A stretch of 64,000 nucleotides of DNA from Metopolophium dirhodum (Eukaryota; Arthropoda; Insecta; Hemiptera; Aphididae), in NCBI RefSeq assembly GCF_019925205.1, contig NC_083560.1:40780270-40844269 (forward strand). The letters run 5' to 3'. A model generated the notes under the pieces. That model was not told the DNA's origin. It worked only from the letters and a program-made list of their open reading frames with translations, and searched no databases. Below are positions 30,455 to 41,966 of the stretch, piece by piece; within the stretch, counting starts at the first letter, position 1, and every line of letters starts with the position of its first letter. The position numbers were made by a program, and so were the translations under genes.

Positions 30455-33400
30455 TCACATATCTAAATTTTTTGGATGTGTTCTATTTCTTTTTGCTGAC
30501 ATGATTTCACCTGCTTTTGAAAAAATTCTCTCTGAAGGTACTGAGGTAGCAGGGATCACTAAATACTTCAATGCTAAGTTGAATAATTCGCCCAACAGTA
30601 TTTTGTGTTTGATCCAAAAATCGATTGGCTTTGATTTCCTATTGGAGTGTGGTAGACTGAAATATTGTTTTAAAATGTTATCCGCAGTGCTTACTGATGT
30701 AATTTGAGTTCGTTCTGTATTCAGTTTATCATCCAAGAAACTCCATAAATCGACGGCTTCATTATTAGAGATGGTTTGAATTTCAGGAGTTTCAGAAATA
30801 TTAGAATTTTGTTCTGTAATGTTAAAAAACATACATTTTTATAATTAATCAAAATTTTTTATGTAAAAAAAATGTATTAATATTATTAATTCCTTACCAT
30901 TCAAATTTCACTGATAAGTAAAGATAGTTTATCTGTAATACTCTTTTCTACGTTTTCAGCATTAATTGTATGCTGAAATGCCAATTTTTTAAAACGAGGG
31001 TCAAGTAGATTCGCTCTTGAAAATTCAGGTTTAGGATTTTGCTCTTCAATGGGTTTAAAACGACTGTTTAAATTTCCCAACAATTTTTGCTTGAGTAGCT
31101 GACCTAAGTATGTTCTCATTTGTTTTGATACTAGAGAAATGTGTAAACCTAAAAATATTTGTTTAATTATTTATTATTTATTTATTTTTTTTGAATTTCT
31201 TACTTACTTCTTACTAATGGAATAACCATTGCCAATGTCGGATAGTTCTCTCCTGATAACTCAGTAGTCATTACTTCAAATGATTTTAATATGGGGATAA
31301 CATCTTCTATTACTTCCCATTCTTGCGCATTTAACATTACAGGTCCATCCTTTAAGGTAAGCATAGCATAGGTCAATGGTTCTTTTAATTCGACCAGTCT
31401 TTCCAACATCAATAGGCTACTGTTCCATCTAGTTGACACGTCTTGTTTAAGTTTTAATTTTAAAGCTCCTAACTGTGTTAATTTTTCGGCTAATTTCCTA
31501 TTTGCAACTTCACTTCTTTTAAATTATGTCACAATGGAACGATACTTCTTTAATAAATCATTTAGATTTTGACATTCATTAGGTTCTAAAGTATTATTGT
31601 CAGTATTGTCACCATATGGACTTATAAATACTAAAGCTTGGGTAACAATTAAATTTAATATGTGCGCTGTACAAGGTATGTGTGGTATTCTTAATTTGTT
31701 TACGGCAGATTTAATATTAGCCCCCGAATCTGTTACAATTGCTACAATTTTGTGTCTAATTCCCCATTCATTAAATATATTTTCCAACGTTTGACTAAGA
31801 TATTCTCCTGTATGACTATTTTCCAATTTTAAAGTGCATAATACAAATGTTTTAAGAACGAAAGCACTATCAAACGTGTGGACAGTAATAGTCATAAACG
31901 AATCTGTATTGAATGATGTCCAAATATCCGAAGTAATGGAAATATAGCTTGATTTGTTCAAAATATCTTGTAGTTTGTTTTTGGTAGTAGAGTATAGTTC
32001 AGGTAAGATGCTTCTTGTTAGTGTTCGGCGACTTGGTAAAAGCTCTAAGTACCTTGAATCAAGCAATCGAATAACGTTTTGAAATCCACTATTTTCAACA
32101 AACGATAGTGGTTGCAAATCATCAGTTATCATTTCAACAATCGATCTCACAAAGTCTGTCTTTTGTTTTTCTGATGGAATACCAAATCTATAAAAATAAT
32201 ATTAATTAAAATGGGCAAGATATAAAGAATCTTTGACTGATATTTGTGAATTTTTTTATTTTTTTATTTCATCAAATTACTGAGATATAAATGTCACGAA
32301 AAAGATTAAAAAATGTAATACAAGGTTTCTTATAAGTTGTTCACATAGTGATAAAAAAAAATCCAAAATTGTTAGTTACAATTTTTTTTATAAGTGCTTT
32401 AAGTTCAAATTTATAGGTACGAAATATGTCAAAATTGCGAAAATTTGCAAGTAATTTTGTGGTTGAAAATCGTAAAATTTTTTTCTTTTATAACTAAGTT
32501 TTTAAAATTTGGTACAAGGTTCTCCATAAGTTTTTCTTTAAATATCTGTAAAAAAAATTCTACCGGACTAAGACAAAAAAATTTTTAGGAGTGTTTGAAA
32601 TTTAAATTTTTACAAAACCGCGTTTATAACGGTTTAGCCTCAAACGATTTTTGATATTTGTTATTATTCAAAAAGTATAAGTCGTAAAAACTTGAAAATT
32701 TTACCAGTTGTTTAAATTGACATTTCCTTTATATAGTTTTATTTTCAAAATATTTCACTAATTTTTAATCTATTTATAGGCATTTGAAATAATCGATTTT
32801 TTTTGATTTTTTTTATAAATTTTGATAAAAAAAATTTAGCTGGGACAAAATACTTGAAAATTTAATAGAAGGGTCCACATGAGTTGTTCTAACTCCCATT
32901 CAAAAATTATAAAAATACAATTTTTTTTTTATAAGCGTTTATAAGTGCTAATATTGACGAAAATTGTCAAAATCATGAATATTTGCTAATTATTATGTAG
33001 TTAAAAATGTATAAACAATTTTTTATTAAAAGCTAAGAATTGAAAATTTAATACTAGGTTGTCCATAAGTTTAGCTTAGAATAATTATAAAAAAAATTGA
33101 TGATTATTCAATTAAAAAAATTTTACGAGTGTTTAAATTTTCACGAAATCAAAATTCACTCGTTAAAATAAAATAATAACAATATTTAAATATAATATAT
33201 TATCCTAGACTGACAAATCATCTCCGTTCAGAATCATTTTTCGTATACAATGATACCTATTACCTATCATTGTATTCAAATTTAACAAACACATTTTAGT
33301 CACCTAGGTACTCTATGACTGAGGTCCATCCCACCCCCTAATGTACAACAGAGTGACATCCATTTACCCGCTTATTTTTTTGTACTAAAATATGTAAATA

Positions 33401-33841
33401 AATCAAATAAAATTACCTTTTTGAAAGAAGTAATTGTTTTGTTTGTTTTTTTAATACAGGCACTTGAACGTCATTAATTGAATTGTTTGTCATTATAGTT
33501 GTTTCACTTGTTTTCCTAAAACTACGTTTGGATGTTGATGTTGATGCCTCTCCTAAATAAAATACAAAATTGAAATTGAATTAAAATATCAATTAAAAAA
33601 GTATACTATCACTTACCTTGTTGAAATCGCAAATCTAAATCTTTGTCCAATTCAAATTTAGACTTATCTGCGTCAAGTTTTGACTGATATTTACGGCGCA
33701 AATGTTCGTGCAGATTTGATGTAGGTACCGTGACCATGTTTGTACACAGTATGACATAAATTACACTTAGCTTCGTCAGGTTTATTTACATTTTTAGTGA
33801 AATAGCACCACACGTTTGATGAATTTTTTTTACTCAACATT
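30455..33841 (-). pseudogene. hAT transposase with BED finger, multi-exon
   Basis: In order: BED finger exon (33841 down to about 33600; VWCYF, CNLCH and NLHEHLRR) with a frameshift between the Cys pair and the His pair; a linker exon (33555-33416); core exon 32190-31524 with SYISITSDIWTS and TDSGANIKSAVNKL followed by CTAHILNL; 31439-31200 with STRWNSS; 31119-30901; and the C-terminal dimerisation exon 30832-30455 with IPATSVPSERIFSKAG. Domains are of normal order and size for BED/hAT transposases. The BED frameshift and a gap near 31500 suggest it is no longer active. Confidence 0.85.
32320..33100. repeat. Degenerate ~165-190-bp repeats in the hAT intron
   Basis: The long intron (about 32191-33415) contains successive variants of ACAAGGTTCTCCATAAGTTT and the AT-rich run after it, near 32325, 32516, 32706, 32866 and 33050. 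No coding potential is seen. Confidence 0.4.
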
Positions 33842-34458
33842 TTATACGAGTTTATGTATAACAGTTTAAACTCAATAGCCTATAGTTTATACCGCGTATG
33901 ACTGTCGAATGATAACTAACTACTAAGGTACTTTGGGTATTAAATATTTACCTATCTAAATAAAATCAATGCAGAACACTGAACAATAGACCATACAATT
34001 TCTTAGAATTACCCATTTGTAAAAACCTAGCGGCTAGCACAACAATGGTCTCCTATGTAAACCTTTGTAGTGTGTGCGTCGTACGACGTGCGTCGTGCGT
34101 GTCATTACCGGTATTATTGTTTTGACTAGTTGTAAATAGAATTACGACTACAATTTAAATTTCTTAGAATTACCGATTTATCAGTTATTTTAGTCGAATA
34201 ATTAGTCGACTAATTTCATTTATTCATATTAGTTGGTTGAAAAAAGTAGTCGAATAATTAGTCGACTAATTTCATTTATTCATATTAGTTGGTTGGAAAA
34301 AAATAGTCGACTAATTATTCGACTAATTTCTATGATTTGTATATAGCTGGTCGTGCAAATTATTAGTCGAATAATAGTCGGTAGTACGTGATGAAAACCG
34401 ACTAATAGTCGGTAGTATCAAATAGTCGTTTCTGTCCATCACTACTGTGTTTAAAACA

Positions 34459-34742
34459 TTTTTTTTTTTTTTTTTTATTTACATAAGCCGCAACAGCAAA
34501 GGTTATTGGCATTAAAACATTAATATTTTTTAACAAAAAGAAACATTAATAGTGATATGTACAGAGCAATAGAATATGAAAATAACAATAGATAGATACA
34601 AAGATAAATAGAAAAATGAGTACATAATAATGAACAGTATGTTTGAGAAATATCTAGGTTATATTAAGTGAAATAATCCCGTTAATTTTAAAAAGTTAAT
34701 TATTTGCTTTATGTTGATAGACTGTGGGCTAAGGGCTTCTTC
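34459..34742 (-). mobile_element. Short poly(A) retroposon with 14-bp target duplication
   Basis: 284 bp ending in an A19 tail on the minus strand (T-run 34459-34477), flanked by TGTTTTAAACACAG (34458-34445) and TGTTTTAAATACAG (34756-34743), 13 of 14 identical. This is LINE-mediated insertion; it could be a SINE or a 5'-truncated LINE. No ORF or Pol III box is clear. Confidence 0.65.
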
Positions 34743-34756
34743 CTGTATTTAAAACA

Positions 34757-34975
34757 TATATTGTCGTCGTTTTGAACATTAATGGTTGCTTTTTTGTTTT
34801 CAATAAATTCCGGTCATGGTATATATAACGCTCCTCCAATAGGCTTGTGTAGGATTATATTTAATAATATTATACCGTCTATGCTATCTAACGAAAATCC
34901 GCTGCCTTTAAGCGCCATTACTTCCTGCTCTTTAAGTATAGTGTTAAAATCTAATTTCTTGAATAATTAATGATT
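34757..34975 (-). pseudogene. PolB N-terminal region fragment, upstream part
   Basis: The minus strand carries a GSGFSL run, GGALYIPWPEFIENKKA and INVQN followed by the CFKY position, matching the homologous stretches at 38326-38658 and 62534-63040. The retroposon and then the hAT element split the CFKY codons from 30107. This polymerase copy is from a different subfamily than the other two. Confidence 0.65.
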
Positions 34976-34984
34976 TTGATGACC

Positions 34985-35380
34985 CCATTTTTTTTCTTAA
35001 TTCTAGAAAAATCAAATAGAATTCGTTAACTATTTACTAGATAAAAAATAATGCATATTTATGGTAATAATTTATTATTTTATTTTAGAAAAACAGAATA
35101 TTGTAAACGACTATATTATATACCATATTATTTTACTGTACAACACATTGAGTCCTTTCTGAATATTTTTCTCACAGAGATATGTGGTATATAATTAACT
35201 TAAATAATTGTTTTTCTTCTTTCAACTTTTTCCTTGTAGCTTTCAAAGACGCTTTCTACATTTTGATGTTGATGTCTTTCATTTTTTTGAGAAAGTTTCT
35301 TTGTCTACGTCCATGCCGTGGTTGTTTTCTTAAAGTTGCCTTAAAATGGAATTAATTTCTTTCCAAATCAAAGTTTTAAA
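34985..35380 (-). pseudogene. Diverged CC-B fragment in spacer
   Basis: Similar to CC-B and its spacer (LYNTLSPFCIY-like tail reversed in order; ATTCTAGAAAAATC spacer motif) but with several frameshifts and stops and no long frame. Confidence 0.5.
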
Positions 35381-35589
35381 AAAATATAACAAAATATGTG
35401 TTGCAACTTTATAATAGATAATTTGTTATTTTACTTTGACTAAAAATTTGAGATTTGTTATTATGAATAGTATTTTCTACTACATTTAAAGCAGAGTACA
35501 CTTTATCGTCCACATTACTTAATTGTTCAGTGAATGTCCTTAGCTTTGAATTTATTTAGCTTTGAATTATATAATAAGTAATTATTATA

Positions 35590-36010
35590 TTATTAGTGAT
35601 ATATTTATATATATATATATATATGTATATTCAATGTTGATAAATAATCGTTTTAATTATTAGATTTATATATTATATATTTTATACTAATGTATTCAGG
35701 TAAAATTACAGAAAATTAATTTTTGGCATTCATATGATTATTGTTGTGATCATATTCAATATTATGAAGAACAGATTGTTACATGAACGAAGATGATAGA
35801 TGTAAATAAAATTAAAGAGAGATACGAATATAAGGATCTTAAAAAAAAAATTTGAAACCTCAAATTTACTATTTATTTAAGTAGAACAAACTCTAAGCTG
35901 AATTATTCTTATATAAAAGAGTTAAATGCGAAATTAGTTTTATTAAGAGAAAAAAAATGGATATATGCCGAAAATATAGTGATTTATATGTTACGAATTT
36001 TCGTAGGCGA
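35590..36010 (+). pseudogene. Diverged two-exon coiled-coil gene, exon 2 region
   Basis: Matches exon 2 and intron of the gene at 45475-45910 on the plus strand (FWHSYDYCCD, TIYLSRTNS, SYIKELNAKLVLLRE). It lacks the early stop of the arm copies but has other stops and frame breaks. A (AT)n microsatellite lies at 35609-35632. Confidence 0.55.
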
Positions 36011-36312
36011 GAACATTGTTTCGGTAAAAGGTTAGATTTTATTACAACAGCAGAATCTAAGCGCAAAAGGTTTAGATCAGGTTAAAATTTTTTTTTTTTT
36101 TAATTTATTATGAATAATTATTAAATATATTTTAAGTTTATATTTATGTATATAGGTATTCAATGTAATTTTTTTTTTATAGTTTTTAATATAGTATTGT
36201 TTTTTTTCTTTAACGTTATTTTTAAATTATTCGTTAATATCTGCAAATTAAATATAATCATTGAAAACTATAGTTTACCTGATCTGTTATCATAGTTAAT
36301 TTTTATTTTGAT

Positions 36313-36361
36313 ATAAATGCTTATATTATATTTGGTTTCATAAAATAATATAAGCATTTAT
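36313..36361. promoter_or_regulatory. AT-rich perfect hairpin upstream of diverged TFIIS-like copy
   Basis: The same 17-bp arms as 2603-2652 (ATAAATGCTTATATTAT and complement) around a 15-nt loop of different sequence, 40-90 bp before the TFIIS-like frame. Confidence 0.6.
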
Positions 36362-36404
36362 GTATGAACTAACCTAATAAAGAAACATTTATATATAAAG
36401 GTCA

Positions 36405-36630
36405 GTCAGAGTGATTAATCACTACACCAGAAAAATCGTGAGAGCTGTTGAGGCCCGTGACAACGAACAAATATATGAATGTGTATACAAACTTTCAAAA
36501 CTACTGATGACTGGAACTTTTAGGAGCCACTGGATTTGGTCCAGTGGTCAACAAATTAAGAAGTAGAGACGGAGTCGTAGGGAAATTAGCCGAAAGAGTA
36601 TTCCTAACTTGGAAAGTTCATAAAGCGTAA
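36405..36630 (+). pseudogene. TFIIS N-terminal domain gene, diverged copy
   Basis: VINHYTRKIVRAVEAR and VNKLRSRDGVVGKLAERV remain recognisable, but a one-base shift around the TGIG segment and a truncated tail break it. TATATAAAGG and TCAGTC lie directly upstream. Confidence 0.7.
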
Positions 36631-36957
36631 AACACTCATTATCTCAAAAAGTATTAATGTTTTTGAAAATATTTTTTTATATAGTTTCAAGTTGTTAAAA
36701 AAAATATGTTTTTATAAAAAAATTATATTTATATTATATTTAAAATTATATTTTTATCTATATAATTTTGTATGTTTTTACTTTTTTGAATGACAGCATA
36801 GAGTTTTAAATTCATATTCCAAAGCAGAATATTTTTTAAGTATTTTGATTCATAAATATCTAACAACTTGAAACTATGTAAAAAAATATTTTCAAAAACA
36901 TTAATACTTTTTGAGATAATGAGTGTTATTCGCTTAATAAATCACCCTGTATATACG
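36622..36957. mobile_element. Foldback/MITE-like element
   Basis: About 80-bp arms (AACACTCATTATCTCAAAAA at 36630; reversed at 36850-36935) surround an AT-rich centre. The right end reads CACCCTGTATA, a terminus common in insect MITEs; the left end lacks it and appears cut. It lies at the broken end of the TFIIS-like copy. Confidence 0.6.
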
Positions 36958-37041
36958 GAATAAAAACTTCTTTTTTCAACTTATTTCATTTTTCTAACAT
37001 TTTTTAACCATTTAATAAACATTATGATAAACATAGATATT

Positions 37042-38990
37042 TTAATCAATCAACCATCTATATTCACCCAAAGTCTTTATATCAAATGTATTCCGTATAT
37101 TTTTTGCATGTATATAATCCTTATCACTCATTTTCTCATCTGTTAAGGAGTTATAGAATTCAAGCTTTGATAATAAAAAAACATTATCCAATTTACTCCA
37201 ACTATCAACATATTCATAAGGGAAGACTCCTTTCCGTGTAACTAGATCTAATGATTTCATTGAAAATATTTTAAGAGTTTCTTTAAACTTTGACTTATCT
37301 TCAAATAAATTGCCTGCAAGTTTACTTAACGACTCACTCATAAAACGGAATGTATCAACAAATTTTATACTAAATCTAGGGGCGATATCCTTGCTAAAGG
37401 ATATATATTTTTCTGATGAATTAGGAAGAATGTGAATATCTTTATCATCACAACCTAGTTCTCGAATTATGAAGTGACTATCCTTCGATAACTTATGAAA
37501 GAATATTGGAATAAACGATGGACTAGTTATTTCAAAATTACATTGAAGACAGAGACATTGCATATATTTACCAGTAAAATGACAGTTATCTCGAACCCTT
37601 ATTAAATTTTAAAATGTTTCTCTTCTTTTTCAGTTAATTTATTCATTGGTGTATTAATTTGATAAATTTTATTGATATTATTTATTATATCAATCATATT
37701 TTAAATAAACTTTTGTGCAAGCTTCACACCTCTATAAACCACCTTCCTCAGAATTTTAAACTGTTTTACTAGCTTTTTTGGTATAATATCATAGTCGACT
37801 TTTACATAAATCACATAGCTCATATTTTCATGTAAATGTGTAACAAGTGTTTTTTTTTACAATTCTGAATTAATTCATTAGGTTTTTTAGTAGTTAAAAT
37901 ACATTCGAAGTCTGCATAATTAACAATTGGTATCCTTTGAATTTTTTTATAACTTTCAAAATAAATAAAATCATCATCTCCCTCTTCCAACATTATAGGC
38001 CTCCCTAATTGGTTCTTTCTACAATTATATTGATGTTCAATCAATCCTTTCATGCCCCAAAGTTTGCTCTTTCACGGTTTATTCCCAAAAGTAGTAAAAC
38101 ATCTTTTACAGATAATTAGCTTAGAACAATTTTTAGTTTTCTGACTTCAAACGAATCTTGATAAATTTTTATATAACAGTTATATGATGTTTCATCATTA
38201 TTGAACAAAAATAGATCGAAATGTTTTTTCTTTCAGTATCACAAATATACAAAGGAAATATATGTTTTTTTATCATTTAAACTATAAATGTTAATTGATA
38301 CATCGTTTGTACGTCCAAATTTTTTTCATCTGACTGATTGGTGTAGAGAGTCAATACATTTAAAATCTAAACCACTTTTTTTTTCTAACATATTAAAATA
38401 TTTTTTATTTAAATAAGTTTTATTCGATCGATTATCAAACTTAGATCGTATTGAATATTTAAAACATTTAGCATCGTTATTTTTTATATTTATTATTGCT
38501 GTTTTATTTTGTATATATTCAGGTAGATCTAAATACGTTCCTCCCCTGAGAGGATTCACTATATTAATTCTCAATTGTAATACAACTATAGTTTTAAAGG
38601 ACCACCCAGATCCTTTCGCTAAAAATTGGTTTTGCTCAGATAATAATTTATTGAACATTCCATTTAGTAATTTATTGAAATCAGATGAATTACATGCAAG
38701 TGTATTAGAAGTTTTGAATGCTATGTCCCGAACTTCTTGAGTGAGTATTCGTTTTATGTAAAATAAAACCCACGGCTCATAATTTCATGCAGATGTGTAA
38801 CAAGAGTTTTCTGTTTTTTTTTTAGTTTTTACGTTTTTCAATGAATTTATTAGACTTACTTTTGCATGGTTGAGTACCAAAAGTTGTGAAACATCTCTTT
38901 CAAATAATTAACTTCGAACAATTTTTCGTTTTCTGACTTCTTATTAATTTATATTTATATATTGTTTTTATATTACACTCACCATGTTCC
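37042..38990 (-). pseudogene. Protein-primed DNA polymerase B, N-terminal and exonuclease part, degraded
   Basis: From 38760 downward: an N-terminal segment with AKGSGWSF, GGTYLDLPEYIQNKTA and CFKYS (38658-38326), then 38053-37820 with GRPIMLEEGDDDF and the Exo I motif YADFECI, then 37563-37042 with an Exo II-like PIFFHKLSKDSHFII and Exo III YIHAKNIRNTF. The frames are joined by frameshifts. Sequence ends after GEYRW, before any polymerase palm motif. 38760-38935 repeats a Cys-containing stretch of the same gene. It resembles PolB of Polinton/adintovirus-type elements. Confidence 0.8.
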
Positions 38991-39116
38991 TACACAGGAG
39001 AGGTAAATAATAGACTTTGGTTTACTTTTTAATTAAAAAACTATTGCTGAATGAAAAAAAAAACCATCTGTTTCTATTCACGGCTCAGCTGATTGAATAA
39101 TTAATTTATGTTGCAG

Positions 39117-39273
39117 GTGGCGTCATTTTGAGGCATCCGTCACGGTGACGACGACAGATAAGTCGAAAGACCAGACATCAAACATCAGTTTTAACGAGAC
39201 CTGCATGGTCATCTTCGATGTAATTTTGAAAGATCCTAAACGTCGAACGATAAGAAATAAATTAGCCGCATGA
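39117..39273 (+). pseudogene. Gene E, isolated last exon
   Basis: Keeps the 3' splice site (TTATGTTGCAG) and a full exon 4 reading to the same terminal RNKLAA and TGA as 53353-54309. The upstream exons are replaced by PolB sequence. Confidence 0.75.
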
Positions 39274-39345
39274 TGAGTGTAATATAAAAATAATTTTTTA
39301 TTTAATATAAAAATAATATATAAATATGAATGGATTTGTATTATA

Positions 39346-39738
39346 TCATACTATTAAGTCCTATAAAATCATGTCAGATATTGCGTTAAAATGAAATTGT
39401 AATATCTCATACAAAAATGAAGTGTCATCGTTTTGTAGATGAGAATAATAATAAAAATCATAGTTTTGTATATACTGGTTTGTGATTTCGTTCCTCAAGT
39501 AACTGATGGGCAAACCTCGGACATCGTTTTTAATCAGTTCGTAAGCTGCATCAAATGTTGCTTGAAAACTCAGTAGTCGTTTCTATTTTTCTGCGATATA
39601 GAGGTCTACACAATGCTGAAGTTGTCTAAGTCTGCAGAAATCTATATGCGAGAATGTAATATAATCATAATTTATATGTAAGGTTATTGAACTCTGCTTC
39701 ACATTAATTAATTATGTGAAGTTCTCGAAATATTAAGA
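39346..39738 (-). pseudogene. PC4-like protein gene, C-terminal fragment
   Basis: Close to the 52651-53271 gene (ENFTY ... TFDAAYELIKN ... QNDDTSFLYEI) with in-frame stops, one within the AEK-KR stretch. It is cut at the arm boundary at 39739. Confidence 0.75.
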
Positions 39739-39906
39739 TCTGGGATATGAAAGATTGTTTATTGTTTTTAGTACGAGATTCTTATCTTGGGAATTGTATC
39801 ACGTGTAATATAATTGGTTTCTTCTTGGTATTTTTATTTATTTGCATGCGAATTTGGCTTCTTTCCGCTCTTATTTACAAAAGATATCTTACCCTTTTTT
39901 GTGTGC

Positions 39907-40143
39907 TCAATTAAATTTTAAGGAATTGCGTATATTAATTTCACATTGATACGATATATATTGCGATTGTTTAAATACTTTTTTTAGTTGTTCTTTTTGG
40001 TCTTTTAGTCTTTTAATTTTTTCATTTATAAATCTAATTTTTTCTTCGTATGTTTTTTCTTCTTCTAATTTATCATTATAATTGGCTTCGTAGATTATCA
40101 ATAATTGATTTATAATTATTTTAATCTCGTCTGAAATGTACAT
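39907..40143 (-). CDS. Small coiled-coil protein (78 residues), right arm
   Basis: Identical to 29347-29583 on the other strand, divergent from the BIR gene. Confidence 0.6.
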   Translation of the reverse strand: MYISDEIKIIINQLLIIYEANYNDKLEEEKTYEEKIRFINEKIKRLKDQKEQLKKVFKQSQYISYQCEINIRNSLKFN

Positions 40144-40308
40144 AAGATTTTGATATTTTTAATACAAGACGTGTGATCATTGGTCACCATTACAATTTTA
40201 AGTTAGATTCCCCATATGAGAATACTAGGGAAAATATCAACGTACATTTCAGATTAAATGGCTTGAAACTTTTAAATTGTCGGTTTATTATGAAGGCGCA
40301 CTTTGTCA

Positions 40309-40614
40309 ATGTGTAATTTTGTCCGCATAAAATGTCTATGTTTCAATACCGGTCAGAAAAAGTACAAACTCTCGGAATGCGGATTTTACTATATCAATCT
40401 CGATGATGCAGTTCAATGCCATTGGTGTGGAATAATTCTGTATAGTTTTGAAATCGATGATAGTTGTTTTATAGAACACACTCGATTTTCATCGAAATGT
40501 TTATTTGTATTGTTAATGAAAGGAAATCAGTTTGTTCAAAAAGTCTTAAGTAAATATTGTAAAACCGAATTTATTTGTAATTGTGAAACCAGTTCGTACG
40601 ACACCATTTGTTAA
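40309..40614 (+). CDS. Single-BIR protein (IAP-like), right arm
   Basis: Identical to 28876-29181. ATG at 40309 chosen; the C-x2-C-x16-H-x6-C zinc set is intact. The hairpin RNA candidate follows 100 bp downstream, then the PC4-like gene on the same strand. Confidence 0.8.
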   Translation: MCNFVRIKCLCFNTGQKKYKLSECGFYYINLDDAVQCHWCGIILYSFEIDDSCFIEHTRFSSKCLFVLLMKGNQFVQKVLSKYCKTEFICNCETSSYDTIC

Positions 40615-40717
40615 ATCATGTTTTTTTATATATTATACTGTTTATAATATTTGCCGTATTCAATAAAAAAAAAAAAATAAAAAAAATTGAATGTTTTATT
40701 ATTCGATTTAATATCTC

Positions 40718-40841
40718 GTGGACGTATAGCCTAGCGGGTTAGTGCGTATATAATAATTTAAAATGTTTTTCAGGTAACAGGTTAGTAAGTATATGTAAAT
40801 TCCCTCTCTAGTATGCACTAATTGGCTATCTGTACGTTCAC
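40718..40841 (+). ncRNA. Conserved A-box hairpin between BIR and PC4-like genes, right arm
   Basis: The 5' arm GTGGACGTATAGCC pairs imperfectly with GGCTATCTGTACGTTCAC (40824-40841). TAGCCTAGCGG matches the Pol III A-box pattern and a T5 run follows the stem. The position is the same as 52341-52462. Confidence 0.35.
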
Positions 40842-40875
40842 ATTTTTGCATTTTTTTTTTATCCGAGTTTTTAGT

Positions 40876-40912
40876 ATATAATATGACTGCAAAGGAAAAA
40901 ACTAACAGTCCA
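40876..40912 (+). promoter_or_regulatory. TATA plus CAGT promoter of PC4-like gene, right arm
   Basis: TATATAAT near 40876 is followed about 31 nt later by AACAGTCC, the same layout as 52506-52541. Confidence 0.55.
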
Positions 40913-40989
40913 ATGTATAACTCCTAACAGTTATATCCTACTTTTTATTGTGTACTTTTTTAAAAAATTTAGCAAAAAAAAACTTCATT

Positions 40990-41610
40990 ATGAGTCCACC
41001 AATAATTGTCTGTAAGTCTACATTCGACATCCGAGCTTTTAACAAGAAAAGTATTACAGTTGGATTACTAATTAATAAGCAGATTTCAATTATTTTATTA
41101 TTAGAATGTAAACCTTCAAAGAAAATTATTACATTAAGTTTAGAAGAATGGTTTACGCTGATGTCTGAATCTAATTACAATTCAATTATTAATAACCTAA
41201 ATACCAGGGTGAGGCGTGTAAAGATTACCGATTCCTTTTCATATTCAATTAATGTCAAACAGAGTTCAATTACCCTACATCTAAACGAGGAATACATTAC
41301 CTTGACACACGTAGATTTGTACCGGCTTCGTCAATTACAGAATTTGATTGATTTGTATGTGGTAGACAAGCAAAAACGTTTTGCAAATTACCAAATTACT
41401 TTCAACACTGCATATGACCTAATTAAAAATGATGTCCGTGGTCTGCCGTCCACTTGCCAAAGGAACGAATTTACCAACCAATATATTCAAAACTATGATT
41501 TTAATTATTATAATCATTTACAGAACGATGACACATCATTTTTATATGAAATATTACAATTTCATTTTAACACATTGTCCGATATGATTTTACAAGATCT
41601 AATAATATAA
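40990..41610 (+). CDS. PC4-like ~206-residue protein, right arm
   Basis: Identical to 27880-28500; start at the Met of MSPPIIV. It is convergent with the degraded gene E downstream. Confidence 0.6.
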   Translation: MSPPIIVCKSTFDIRAFNKKSITVGLLINKQISIILLLECKPSKKIITLSLEEWFTLMSESNYNSIINNLNTRVRRVKITDSFSYSINVKQSSITLHLNEEYITLTHVDLYRLRQLQNLIDLYVVDKQKRFANYQITFNTAYDLIKNDVRGLPSTCQRNEFTNQYIQNYDFNYYNHLQNDDTSFLYEILQFHFNTLSDMILQDLII

Positions 41611-41966
41611 AATATATAAATATGTTTAATAATTATTTATTTAAAAAATAAAAACTTTTTTATTCAATAATAAACTTGCTTTTTTTTTAAATTACATGTC
41701 GCCTTTAATCATAAAGAATAGTTTTAATGCGTTTTAGTTTCAAACTTTATGTTTTATTCTTATCACATGTTTTCAGTAAATAAGTAGATTAAATTTTGAT
41801 AGTACAGAATTGATAGCAATGTTTCAATTAGAAATTTTTTTCTCAGGCATACTATATAGTTTATAGGTTTATATTTTCCAAGACCTTTGAGTATTGAACA
41901 AATAAAAACATACATGTATAATAATATTTTGTTTTATTAAATGAAACTCATTTTTCCGTATAATAA

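Larger units (their letters stand above)
30108..34444 (-). mobile_element. Complete BED-type hAT transposon with 8-bp target duplication
   Basis: Terminal inverted repeats are TAGTGATGGGCA (30108) and TGTCCATCACTA (ending 34444). Flanks are CTGTATTT (30100-30107) and CTGTGTTT (34445-34452), an 8-bp duplication with one mismatch. Both ends are packed with copies of ATTAGTCGA(A/C)TAAT, likely transposase-binding subterminal repeats; the right end has a ~70-bp tandem duplication. It encodes a multi-exon transposase on the minus strand. Confidence 0.9.
29752..39738. other. Spacer between the inverted arms
   Basis: Nearly 10 kb holding debris of a more diverged copy of the same virus-like element (PolB, CC-B, two-exon, TFIIS-like, gene E and PC4-like pieces) plus later insertions: hAT, a retroposon and a foldback element. 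The mixed strands show it was rearranged before the arms formed. Confidence 0.7.

Noticed and set aside
34782..34970. Plus-strand 62-codon ORF
   Set aside because: The opposite strand encodes recognisable PolB N-terminal sequence; the plus frame is its shadow.
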